Assembly (NCBI GenBank): GCA_965116865.1
Contig: OZ220727.1
Span: 1,426,001-1,490,000 of the forward strand
Length of the DNA stretch: 64,000 nucleotides
Direction of reading: 5' to 3'
Source of the DNA: Aldehydirespirator sp965116865
GTDB taxonomy: Bacteria > Actinomycetota > Acidimicrobiia > Acidimicrobiales > Aldehydirespiratoraceae
Shown here: positions 1 through 7,698 of the stretch, in pieces
How the letters are laid out: each line of letters starts with the position of its first letter
Numbering within the stretch: position 1 is the stretch's first letter
The notes under the pieces: generated by a model
What the model was told of the DNA's origin: nothing
Seen by the model: the letters and a program-made list of their open reading frames with translations, nothing else
Database searches by the model: none
Position numbers and translations under genes: made by a program

Positions 1-1506
1 CGTGCCGACGGCCACCAGGTAGAAGTCCAACGGGATCGCGCTGCCACGCGTGCTGCCCGGGTCTTGGGCCTCCAGCAGGTACAGCGAGTACAGCCCTCCC
101 TTGTACTGTGGGGCCGCCTCGACGTTGATGCGGTAGGCGCCCGCCGCGAGGTCGGCGCGATGCACGAACCCGCTGGCGGGAAGCCCGCTGAACGACTCGT
201 GGGTGACGGCTTTGCCCTTGGAGTCGACGATCTCGCCTTGGATCCTGCTCGAGCCGCGCACGATGACCTTGGTCCGCTGTGCGAGGGTGAAGGTGTACGA
301 GTCGGTGTCCCCGCGGTCGATCAGGCCGTTGAGGGCGGTGCCGAGCGCCATGGGCTGCGGGTCGTCGGCGCTGGAGTCGACGATCGTCAGGAGCCTGAGG
401 ATGTAGTCGCCGGTCGCGCCGCCGGCGCTGGTGACCTTGATGTAGTAGGTCCCGGCCGCCAGCGAGTCCCAGATGAGAAAGTTTCGTATTCCCCCGGAGA
501 GGAATGCGTCGTCGTTGCCCGCGAGGCGGGTGCCGTCGCTGCTTTGGAGCTCGCCGACGGTGTCGAGATCCCCCCTAGTGTGTACGATGATGCCGACGGC
601 GTCGTCCAGCACGAGCTTGAAGTAGTCCACGTCGTTGCCGGGGTCCACCGAGCCGCCCACGTAGGAGCCGGCCGCCAATACGGTGGCGTCGGCCCGGGTG
701 CCGCCGTGCTCGGCGGGGGTGCCCGTCGCGGTCGCCGACCAGGCCCCCGCGCTCGACGTCACCGCCCGCACCTGCACGTCGTAGCCGGTGCCGTTGGCGA
801 GGCCCTGAAGCACGTGCAGCGACAGGCCGGCCGCCCAGGCAGCCTGCTCGACGGTCGTCCAGTTGGCGTCCACCGTCTTGTCTGCGGCGCTGGTCTCGAT
901 GTAGCGCAGACCATACGAGGCGACCGTCGCCCTCTCCGCATGCGCGGGCCCGGTCCACGACACCGTGAGAGCCCCGTCGCCGACGACGACCGAAGAGATC
1001 ACCGGCGCGCCGACCCGGGGCGTCCCCACAGACGTGACCGACCACACCCCCGCGCCCTGGGAGTTCACCGCCCGCATCTGCACGTCGTAGGACACCTCGC
1101 CGTGCAGCCCGCCCAGCGTGTACTGCAACGTGCCCGAACTCCACACCGAAGCCTCGACAGTCCAGTTGGCGTCCACCGACTCGTCGTCGTCGGTCTCGAT
1201 GTAGCGCAGATCGTAGGAAGTGACAGTCCCGCCCGGCGCGGTCCACTCCACCGTGAGCGACCCTTCACCGGCAACGACCGAAGAGATCGTCGGAGCTCCA
1301 GGCTGCTGCGCAGCGGCGCCGCCGACCACAGCCAACTGCGACAACATCGCCACCACCACCGCGGCGCCGAACAGCCGCCTCCCCCGACACGGCCCAGATA
1401 CCGACCCCGCCCTCCACCGGATCCCCTCGCCGAACAGCCGCTCTCGCCCGCCGCGGAGCAGAGACCGACCGGAACCTCCGCCGCGCCCCTCGCCGAGCGC
1501 TCTCAC
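1..1506 (-). CDS. Secreted fibronectin type III / PPC-domain protein (C-terminus beyond window)
   Basis: Extracellular multidomain protein of unknown target. Read leftwards from a GTG at 1506, the frame stays open to base 1, so the stop lies outside the window. A basic stretch and a hydrophobic run (RLFGAAVVVAMLSQLAVVG, about 1380-1320) followed by GAAAQQ look like a signal peptide. Two FnIII domains follow (about 1310-1030 and 1020-735, each with an SYxLRYIET core), then two PPC-type beta domains (about 700-400 with NDVDYFKLVL, and about 390-50 with GDTDSYTFTLAQ). PPC domains usually accompany secreted enzymes or surface proteins. The frame upstream is open to about 1665, so the start is uncertain. 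Confidence 0.75.
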   Translation of the reverse strand, partial: MRALGEGRGGGSGRSLLRGGRERLFGEGIRWRAGSVSGPCRGRRLFGAAVVVAMLSQLAVVGGAAAQQPGAPTISSVVAGEGSLTVEWTAPGGTVTSYDLRYIETDDDESVDANWTVEASVWSSGTLQYTLGGLHGEVSYDVQMRAVNSQGAGVWSVTSVGTPRVGAPVISSVVVGDGALTVSWTGPAHAERATVASYGLRYIETSAADKTVDANWTTVEQAAWAAGLSLHVLQGLANGTGYDVQVRAVTSSAGAWSATATGTPAEHGGTRADATVLAAGSYVGGSVDPGNDVDYFKLVLDDAVGIIVHTRGDLDTVGELQSSDGTRLAGNDDAFLSGGIRNFLIWDSLAAGTYYIKVTSAGGATGDYILRLLTIVDSSADDPQPMALGTALNGLIDRGDTDSYTFTLAQRTKVIVRGSSRIQGEIVDSKGKAVTHESFSGLPASGFVHRADLAAGAYRINVEAAPQYKGGLYSLYLLEAQDPGSTRGSAIPLDFYLVAVGT

Positions 1507-1526
1507 TGGGCGGTGTACCCCCTCGC

Positions 1527-1573
1527 TGGAGCCGGAGGTCGGAATCGAACCGACGGCCTGCCGCTTGCGAGAG
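1527..1573 (-). other. tRNA 3'-half remnant with encoded CCA
   Basis: Read on the minus strand this is the 3' half of a tRNA: a possible anticodon-loop remnant (ctcgcaa), a perfect 5-bp T-stem GTCGG/CCGAC around TTCGATT, seven 3' acceptor bases CTCCGGC, discriminator T and CCA (1527-1529). No 5' half (GCCGGAG plus D-arm) is found upstream, so it is not a working tRNA gene. Discriminator U with this acceptor is more Thr-like than Ala-like, but the isotype is unresolved. Such fragments commonly mark integrase attachment sites. Confidence 0.6.
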
Positions 1574-1645
1574 ACGGCTGATGGCCGACTGGATGGGCAT
1601 AGCACGCGTGTCGGAATCGAACCGACGGCCTGCCGCTTGCGAGAG
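1538..1645. repeat. Direct repeat 36 + 36-bp spacer + 36 (period 72)
   Basis: A 36-bp sequence covering the tRNA T-arm and anticodon-side fragment is present at 1538-1573 and again, identical, at 1610-1645, separated by 36 unrelated bases. One of many repeat-spacer-repeat units of this size in the window. Only the left copy is followed by the acceptor and CCA bases. Confidence 0.9.
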
Positions 1646-1654
1646 GGATCGCAG

Positions 1655-3109
1655 TCATGACATCAACCCCGCGTCTTGGAGTGTGGGCCGGACCTTGGGG
1701 ATGCGAGCACGGTGGAGGCTCCAGTTGTCGCTGAGGCGCTGGATCTGCCCGATCACGACGCTCGGATGCACCTTGTGGTCCGTCGCGGCCTGCGCGATCT
1801 CAGCGACCGAGGTAGACCTGATCCTCAGTTTGCCCGGCAGCAGCCAGGCGGATGCCAGCTCGTCGGCAGTGACCTCTTCGGGGTCGGTCTTGGCATCCAT
1901 GACGTCGTCGTCGACGATTGCGCCCGACTGCGGCGTGATGTGACCGAGCGTCAAATGGGCGCAATCGTGCAGCAGCGTGAACAGCAGGCTGTCGAACCGG
2001 TTGTTCCGCGTCGTCAGGCCGATCGCGGGGCGGCCGTCGCGGAGGAAGGTGACGGCACCGTCGAGCTTGCCCCCTCGAAGCCCCTCGCAGAAGACGAGGC
2101 AGACTCCGCACTCGGCGAGCAGGCCGGGAAGCCGCTTGAGCTCGCCGGGCCCGTCCCGCAACAGCTGCGCAAGGCGCGGCGCAAGCGCCTCGAGAGCCTC
2201 GACATCGAAGCGCTCGACGTCCTGTTCCTCGGCCACTCGCCGGACGTGGCCGAGCCATGCGGACTGCTTCAACGTGATCGGCTCCTCGCGATTGGAGCGT
2301 CTGGCAGCCAAGGCGAAGGCCGGGCTCTCGCCCAGGGCGGGAATCTCAAGAAGCCGGCAAACCGCCAGTTCCGTCTCGTCGAGGTCGCCCGTGTCGGGGA
2401 CCCATCCCCGAGACCGGGCCTCGGCCAACGGAATCGCATTGCGCAACCGCGCTCGGCGAGCCACCGGGGTGAGATCGAGCCGGTCCGCCGCCGTGCGCTG
2501 CAAATGCAGACGATACCTCGTCTGAAGGTTCAGCCACACCTCCGGCGTCGTGCCGAGCGCCGTGGAGACGGCCATCGCCGTCTCGGCGGTGATCTCCTTC
2601 TTGGCGTTGAGGATCTCCGACACGGCCTGGACGGGCCGGCCGATGATCTCGGAGAACTCCGTCACGGTCCAGCCGCGCTCCTCCAGTTCGTCGCGTAGGT
2701 ACTCGCCGGGCGGGTATGCATGAGCTGGGCCGGACGCCGGGTCATCGTCGCGCGCTCCAGCTGGATGGTCGTCTCCGCCGACATCAGCGGAGGCATGAGC
2801 TGGGCCGGACGCCGGGTCATCGTCGCGCGCTCCAGCTGGATGGTCGTCTCCGCCGACATCAGCGGAGGCATGAGCTGGGCCGGACGCCGGGTCATCGTCG
2901 CGCGCTCCAGCTGGATGGTCGTCTCCGCCGACATCAGCGGAGGCATGAGCTGGGCCGGACGCCGGGTCATCGTCGCGCGCTCCAGCTGGATGGTCGTCTC
3001 CGCCGACATCAGCGGAGGCATGAGCTGGGCCGGACGCCGGGTCGTCGCGCGGCTCGGGGCGGCTGCGGTGCTCGCCGAGCAGGACAGCGTGAGCGGGGGT
3101 CTGGGCCAT
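1655..3109 (-). CDS. higA: HigA-type antitoxin fused to ImmA/IrrE-like metallopeptidase
   Basis: Antitoxin and repressor of the adjacent HigB toxin. After a 20-residue lead come four 25-residue copies (cores DPASGPAHA and ADVGGDDHP) encoded by a tandem DNA repeat. Then comes a HigA/VapA helix-turn-helix (PPGEYLRDELEERGW ... ILNAKKEIT ... PEVWLNLQ), and about 200 residues with an ImmA/IrrE signature in which the usual HExxH reads HDCAH (LLHDCAHLTLGH). The Glu-to-Asp change may weaken or remove peptidase activity. The start at 3109 is 15 bp after the higB stop, as in toxin-first higBA operons. Without the repeat the protein would be about 384 residues. Confidence 0.85.
   Translation of the reverse strand: MAQTPAHAVLLGEHRSRPEPRDDPASGPAHASADVGGDDHPAGARDDDPASGPAHASADVGGDDHPAGARDDDPASGPAHASADVGGDDHPAGARDDDPASGPAHASADVGGDDHPAGARDDDPASGPAHAYPPGEYLRDELEERGWTVTEFSEIIGRPVQAVSEILNAKKEITAETAMAVSTALGTTPEVWLNLQTRYRLHLQRTAADRLDLTPVARRARLRNAIPLAEARSRGWVPDTGDLDETELAVCRLLEIPALGESPAFALAARRSNREEPITLKQSAWLGHVRRVAEEQDVERFDVEALEALAPRLAQLLRDGPGELKRLPGLLAECGVCLVFCEGLRGGKLDGAVTFLRDGRPAIGLTTRNNRFDSLLFTLLHDCAHLTLGHITPQSGAIVDDDVMDAKTDPEEVTADELASAWLLPGKLRIRSTSVAEIAQAATDHKVHPSVVIGQIQRLSDNWSLHRARIPKVRPTLQDAGLMS
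2718..3052. repeat. 75-bp tandem repeat, five repeats and four identical spacers, inside higA
   Basis: Units of 75 bp (about 37 bp beginning gcatgagctgggccgg plus about 38 bp beginning ctccagctggatgg) repeat four times and end in a partial fifth repeat whose 3' side has diverged. 75 is a multiple of three, so the insertion adds 100 residues to the HigA N-terminus without a frameshift. Confidence 0.95.
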
Positions 3110-3124
3110 GTCCGGTCTTCCTCG

Positions 3125-3424
3125 CTAGTAGTGGTTGACAACCTCGACGACGATCAGCAGACGCCCGTCGGCGTCGGACTCAATGCGCAGGATGAGCCGC
3201 CATCCACGGTTGAGCCGAATCGAGTGCTGCCCGGCGCGGCTCCCGCGCAGCTTCTCGAAGTGCAGTGCCTTGTAGTTGCGCAGGTCGGTCTCGGACTCGG
3301 CTTCCTCCAAGAACGCGACCTTCTTGCGGAACGCTGTTGTGACTTCCGGCCCGAGCCTGGGCAGCATGAAGCCGCGCTCCTCATGCAGCCGCCGGAGATC
3401 GTCGTCATCGAACCTGATCCGCAC
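3125..3424 (-). CDS. higB: HigB/RelE-superfamily toxin
   Basis: Predicted ribosome-dependent mRNA endonuclease of a type II toxin-antitoxin system. The 99-residue product has the compact HigB fold signature: an N-terminal strand (MRIRFDDDDL), helices rich in charged residues, then LRNYKALHFEKLRGSRAGQHSIRLN and WRLILRIE in sequence, and a C-terminal VVEVVNHY. Length matches the family. It lies directly upstream of higA with a 15-bp gap and so is very likely co-transcribed and autoregulated by HigA. Confidence 0.85.
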   Translation of the reverse strand: MRIRFDDDDLRRLHEERGFMLPRLGPEVTTAFRKKVAFLEEAESETDLRNYKALHFEKLRGSRAGQHSIRLNRGWRLILRIESDADGRLLIVVEVVNHY

Positions 3425-3484
3425 CTGTTCATACCTTCACCCTATGGATGAATGCTATTCTATGCAAGCCTCCGCCGGGCCACC

Positions 3485-3560
3485 GTGGAGGACCGCCGAG
3501 AGCCCGGCTGCTGGGAGGGCGATTTGATCATCGGCGAAGACAACCGGGAAACATGGGGAG
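3485..3560 (+). pseudogene. IS30-family transposase fragment
   Basis: About 25 codons read VEDRREPGCWEGDLIIGEDN, close to the DRxxPGHWEGDLI segment at the start of the IS30-family catalytic domain. Neither the rest of the transposase nor terminal repeats are visible, so this is a small relic beside the HigBA module. Confidence 0.6.
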
Positions 3561-3642
3561 CGGGGTGGTTGAGGATCCCGGAGTTCGGTGTGATGTCGCA
3601 CTTGTCGATGGTCTCGCAGCGCCGACAGCTCGGCTGTACAGA

Positions 3643-4854
3643 TCAATGTCGCGACGCGGGTAAGGCCGGGGCAGGTGAAGCGGCGATGGGTGCCCGGCGC
3701 GGTCGGGGGGTCCAGCTGTTGGAGGGATGGTCCGGACGCTTGCCGCCCTTCGGCTGCGCCGCTGTTCGGGTGGTGAAGACCCCTATCGCGGCCGCGGCCA
3801 TCAGGCCGCTGCCGACTAGGCCGAGCACGGTCGTACCCGCTGCGTCGATGAGCAGGCCGCCCAGCAGCGGGCCGGCGGCGCGGCCCGCCGCCATCAGGGC
3901 CTGAGCGTCGCCGACGCGTTCCTCGGGATAGCGCGAGCGGCTTGCCAGCAATTCGAACACGGCCGGGATCGCCATCCAGAAGAAGAACCCCCACACCACC
4001 AGCGCGCCCAAGAACAGCAAAGGCCGGCTGGCGGTGGCGAGAATGACCGCGCACACGGCGGTGGCCGCCATCCAGTGGCTGGGCATCTTGCGGGATGCCC
4101 GCAGGCGGGCCGCAGGGATCCCGACCAGGGCGTTGAGGCTGAACGCGGTGGCGATGGCCGGCACCGACAACCCCGGGCCGCCCGTTCCCAGCACCACCGC
4201 ATAGACGAACACCGCCGATCCGCCCAGCGTGAACAAGGCCACACAGACCAGGATCAACCGGGCCGCGGGCACCGCCCGGTTGCGGACCCGCGGTCTCGGC
4301 AGTTCGCGCACCTCGCTGCGATAACCGAACGCGAGCGGAATCAGCGAGACCCCGCCCAGAGCGGCGAACACCAGCCGCGGTCCACCCGAGTCCAGCAACG
4401 CCGACACCAGGGGCGCAGCGACAACGCCCACAACCGGGCCGGCCGCGGCCACGTCGCCCATCCGGCGGTCGTCACCGAAAGCTTGCACCCAGCCGTACCA
4501 TCCCAACAGTCCCAAAGCCACACCGCTGACGAGACGCAAGCCGACCAGCAGCGCGAACGGAGGCATCACGGCCGAGACGAGGTTGGCGGCGGCCGCGGCT
4601 GCCAGCGCCCCCACGAAGACCGGCTCGCGGGGCTGCAGACAGCGGCCGGCGCCCCAAGTGGCGATCACGAAGCCCCCGAGTTGGGACACGCCGATCAGCG
4701 ACGCCACACTCAGGCTCACCTCGTAGTGATCGGCGATCTCAGGCAGCAGGAACGGCGTCGCCACGAAGGCCAGCACGCTGAAGCCGACCGCGAGAAGGAT
4801 GCCCGCCTTCACGGAGGGCCGCAGCAGGTAGGCGAGACGTACCGGACTCTGCAC
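3643..4854 (-). CDS. MFS transporter
   Basis: Predicted 12-helix inner-membrane secondary transporter of the major facilitator superfamily; substrate unknown. The 403-residue product has regularly spaced hydrophobic segments from residue 15 (VKAGILLAVGFSVLAFV) to about 375, a helix 2-3 loop GAGRCLQPREPV in the place of the MFS loop motif, and a basic, proline-rich cytoplasmic tail (KGGKRPDHPSNSW...). It stands alone, 220 bp from higB and with an intergenic direct repeat upstream. The regulator, if any, is not nearby. Confidence 0.8.
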   Translation of the reverse strand: MQSPVRLAYLLRPSVKAGILLAVGFSVLAFVATPFLLPEIADHYEVSLSVASLIGVSQLGGFVIATWGAGRCLQPREPVFVGALAAAAAANLVSAVMPPFALLVGLRLVSGVALGLLGWYGWVQAFGDDRRMGDVAAAGPVVGVVAAPLVSALLDSGGPRLVFAALGGVSLIPLAFGYRSEVRELPRPRVRNRAVPAARLILVCVALFTLGGSAVFVYAVVLGTGGPGLSVPAIATAFSLNALVGIPAARLRASRKMPSHWMAATAVCAVILATASRPLLFLGALVVWGFFFWMAIPAVFELLASRSRYPEERVGDAQALMAAGRAAGPLLGGLLIDAAGTTVLGLVGSGLMAAAAIGVFTTRTAAQPKGGKRPDHPSNSWTPRPRRAPIAASPAPALPASRH

Positions 4855-4924
4855 CCGTCGAAACTACCGGCACCGGTTCGGGCCGTTCGTGCGGCACGAG
4901 GTGACATCGGCCACACGACTCCCG

Positions 4925-5034
4925 GCGGGTGCCGCGCAGTTCATCGCGTCGCTCTCGCGCCCTGACGAGTGAGCGCGACCGCCTGTCCGTTGGGTTGCGC
5001 GGGTGCCGCGCAGTTCATCGCGTCGCTCTCGCGC
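4925..5034. repeat. Direct repeat 37 + 36-bp spacer + 37 (period 73)
   Basis: A 37-bp sequence beginning gcgggtgccgcgcagttc occurs at 4925-4961 and 4998-5034 with 36 unrelated bases between. It lies in the gap between the MFS gene start and the acyl-CoA dehydrogenase stop. Confidence 0.9.
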
Positions 5035-5136
5035 CGGTTCGCGGCCCCCATGGGCCGTCCAAGATCCGGGATGGCTGACGGGTCCCTTGCAGCCCATGAC
5101 CATCCCGAGAACCGGCAGGGCTGGTTGGCGTCGCTG

Positions 5137-6249
5137 CTACCGGGGCTCGCGGGGCAGGCCGAGGAGGCGCTCTCCGAGGATGTTGCGCATGATGTCCGAC
5201 GTGCCTCCCTGGATGGAGTAGCCCGGCGCGTAACAGATGGAGCCGGGCACTGTGTCGCCGATCAGGGCGGCCGGACCCAGGACTCGGGATGCGAACTGGG
5301 CCACCCGCTGTTCGTGCTCGGTGCAGAACGCCTTGGTCCCCGCGCTGAACTCGGCCGGACCCTGATCCAGCGCGCCCCGGTACACCATGAGCCGGCCCAG
5401 CCGGTAGCCGGTCTCGATGGCGGCGATCTCCTGGCGGGTCCGGGCATCGTCGAGATCGGCGTGCTCCAGGGCCAGGTCGTAGAGGGGCCGGTTGGACACC
5501 AGCCGGTCGATGCCTCCCCGCTCGTAGCCGAGCTGCACCATGGTCTGCTTGAACGCCCCGCCCTCGGTACCGACGAGGTTGCCGGCCGGCACCCGAACGC
5601 CGGTGAAGAAGATCTCGCAGAAGTGGGAGTTGCCGGCCATGTCGCGCACCGGCCGCACGTCGATGCCGTCGAGGTCCATGGGCACGACCATCTCGCTGAG
5701 GCCCCGGTGCGACGGACCCTCGCTGCTGGTGCGGCAGATCACGTAGCAGTAGTCGGCGCAGGCCGCGCCGCTCGTCCAGATCTTCTGGCCGTCGACCACG
5801 TAGTGGCCGCCGTCGCGCACCGCCGACGTCTTGAGCGCCGCCAGGTCCGAGCCGGCGTCGGGCTCGCTCATCCCGATGCACCACGACGTCTCTCCCGACA
5901 GCATCCCCGGCAGGAACTCGGCCCGTTGCGCGTCTGTGCCGTAGGTGTAGATGGCCGGGCCCATCTGCCGGTCGGCGAACCAGCTGGCCGCGATGGGCGC
6001 GCCGGCGCTGATCATCTCCTCGGCCATGACGATGCGCTCGATTCCCGGGCGTCCTCCCCCGCCGAACGCGTCGGGCCACGTCATGCCGATGAAGCCCTCG
6101 GCTGCCAGCACCTTGGAGAACGCCTTGGAGTGGCCATTGATCCACGAGTCGTTCCACCTCCCGTAGTCGGCCACCCCCCTCCGTGCGACGGCCCGGGCCC
6201 GGGCCCGCAGCGCCTCCCACTCTGGCCGCATGGCGAAGTCGAGGCTCAC
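5137..6249 (-). CDS. Acyl-CoA dehydrogenase family protein
   Basis: FAD-dependent acyl-CoA dehydrogenase, probably in fatty acid, sterol or branched-chain degradation. Three family domains are visible: N-terminal helices (WEALRARARAVARRG), the middle beta domain (CIGMSEPDAGSDLAAL ... GQKIWTSGA) and the C-terminal helical domain ending GYSIQGGTSDIMRNIL. In many family members the catalytic base is the Glu of YEGT; here the position reads QGGT, so the base is missing or elsewhere. That is known in heteromeric actinobacterial FadE subunits, so a partner may exist elsewhere. GTG 6249 is chosen because residues upstream (to an ATG at 6375) do not resemble the family. Confidence 0.85.
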   Translation of the reverse strand: MSLDFAMRPEWEALRARARAVARRGVADYGRWNDSWINGHSKAFSKVLAAEGFIGMTWPDAFGGGGRPGIERIVMAEEMISAGAPIAASWFADRQMGPAIYTYGTDAQRAEFLPGMLSGETSWCIGMSEPDAGSDLAALKTSAVRDGGHYVVDGQKIWTSGAACADYCYVICRTSSEGPSHRGLSEMVVPMDLDGIDVRPVRDMAGNSHFCEIFFTGVRVPAGNLVGTEGGAFKQTMVQLGYERGGIDRLVSNRPLYDLALEHADLDDARTRQEIAAIETGYRLGRLMVYRGALDQGPAEFSAGTKAFCTEHEQRVAQFASRVLGPAALIGDTVPGSICYAPGYSIQGGTSDIMRNILGERLLGLPREPR

Positions 6250-6434
6250 GACGACCGGCCCACGCCTGACGATGCTGCGGTAATCGGCACAACACTGCCC
6301 ATTGCTCTGTCTCCTGACGGGCTCCTGATGGACGAGGCTCGCAGCCTCTGCTCCGCCGAAGCACTCTATGGACACCGACGACGACGCCGTCCACGACGAC
6401 TACGAAGACATGATGTCGTTGCGGGTCGACGTCA

Positions 6435-6850
6435 ATGCCCCCGCTCCGTCAACCGCCGCGCCCGAGATTGACGACCCGTGGCAGCCCGACTGAACGTCGC
6501 ACAACAACCATGCCCGCTCCGTCAACCGCCGCGCCCGAGATTGACGACCCGTGGCAGCCCGACTGAACGTCGCACAACAACCATGCCCGCTCCGTCAACC
6601 GCCGGTGCGCGGCGAGGGGGGCTGTGGGGCATCGGCCGGTGTCGCACAACAACCATGCCCGCTCCGTCAACCGCCGCGCCCGAGATTGACGACCCGTGGC
6701 AGCCCGACTGAGCGTCGCACAACAACCATGCCCGCTCCGTCAACCGCCGGTGCGCGGCGAGGGGGGCTGTGGGGCATCGGCCGGTGTCGCACAACAACCA
6801 TGCCCGCTCCGTCAACCGCCGCGCCCGAGATTGACGACAGACCGGTCCGT
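6435..6850. repeat. Repeat array with two alternating spacers (R36, spacers 36-37)
   Basis: A 36-bp repeat (gtcgcacaacaaccatgccc..., ending caaccgccg) is separated by two spacer types: A (37 bp, starts cgcccgagattgacg) and B (36 bp, starts gtgcgcggcgagg). From left to right the order is partial R, A, R, A, R, B, R, A, R, B, R, partial A. The period is 72-73 bp. The geometry is that of a CRISPR array, but the spacers recur and there are no cas genes nearby. Confidence 0.92.
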
Positions 6851-6855
6851 GCAGG

Positions 6856-6963
6856 CCCCAGCCTGATGTGGCCCGTCCTCCTTGCGGAATCGTGCAGCCG
6901 CTCACCAACTCCCACCGGATGCAACGCCCCCAGCCTGATGTGGCCCGTCCTCCTTGCGGAATC
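6856..6963. repeat. Direct repeat 36 + 36-bp spacer + 36 (period 72)
   Basis: A 36-bp repeat beginning ccccagcctgatgtggcc stands at 6856-6891 and 6928-6963 with exactly 36 unrelated bases between. Its sequence is unrelated to the array immediately to its left. The 6250-7104 interval holds only these two repeat loci and no gene. Confidence 0.92.
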
Positions 6964-7104
6964 TCCCACAGTACGCTAACTTTGCCATGGCAGCGGCCGA
7001 GCGGCACGCAATTTTCGCGCGCCGCCTTTCAGTCGCGGCCATTCTGCAAGCGCGACTTCGCCCAAGAGCCATGGTGAAGGAAGCTTCCTGCCCCGGTCGG
7101 AGTC

Positions 7105-7665
7105 ATGTATACATTCTCACAGATAGAGCACATCGCCCGCGAGGGCGGATACACCGTCGGTCAGCGCCAGATCAGCCGCATCACAACCACAGATGTGCAG
7201 CAGGTGTACGGCGGCCTGGTACACAGCGGAAGCGAGGAGGCGCACTCTGCCGCTGTGGTCGTGTCCAAGCTGCGGCACTGGCTAGTGCATGGGGGCAACG
7301 TGCCCCCGCCAGTGCGGGGTGCGGGCTACGTGCGCAGCGACCGCGAAGTGTGGTTGGCGTACACAACCCATGAGTCCCCCGTGCTGGTGCGGGGCAAAGC
7401 GTCCGCGCTCGCCGATCTGAGGAGCTATCTGTCGGTGGCCACCAGTCCGGGCTACGACGGATCGCTGAGCGTGCGTACCGACCCGCCGATCCAGTTGGTG
7501 GGCACCGTGGCAGGCGCCGCCGGCATCGAATTGCGGACACCGTTGGGCAGTCTGGTGTTGGATAGGCGGGCAGCGTCCGTCGTCGAGCAATGGTTGTCCG
7601 TCACCATGCGGCGGAAGGATCGCCGCGGAGTCCTGTGCTTGCCAGGCGAGTGGACCAGGTATTGA
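7105..7665 (+). CDS. Hypothetical protein, 186 residues
   Basis: Not recognised. The ATG at 7105 opens a soluble, mixed-charge product without membrane segments or a signal peptide. It begins MYTFSQIEHIAREGGYTVG, which could be a helix-turn-helix-like region, and continues with VSKLRHWLVHGG and YVRSDREVWLAYTT. The C-terminal half alternates predicted strands (IQLVGTVAGAAGIELRTPLG). It is divergent from the ammonium transporter gene, whose stop lies 34 bp downstream (convergent ends). Confidence 0.55.
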   Translation: MYTFSQIEHIAREGGYTVGQRQISRITTTDVQQVYGGLVHSGSEEAHSAAVVVSKLRHWLVHGGNVPPPVRGAGYVRSDREVWLAYTTHESPVLVRGKASALADLRSYLSVATSPGYDGSLSVRTDPPIQLVGTVAGAAGIELRTPLGSLVLDRRAASVVEQWLSVTMRRKDRRGVLCLPGEWTRY

Positions 7666-7698
7666 CACTGGGGACGTGACGCCCCAGTCGCCGCTGGG

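Noticed and set aside
1527..1645. Functional tRNA gene on the minus strand
   Set aside because: Only the 3' half (T-arm, acceptor, CCA) is present; no matching 5' acceptor or D-arm is found within 100 bases upstream.
2720..3451. Plus-strand repeat protein opposite higA
   Set aside because: The repetitive reading is produced by the 75-bp repeat being open in several frames; the real gene is higA on the minus strand, followed by higB.
6435..6963. Canonical CRISPR array
   Set aside because: Repeat and spacer lengths fit, but spacers recur within the array, the neighbouring locus uses a different repeat, there is no leader and no cas gene in the window.
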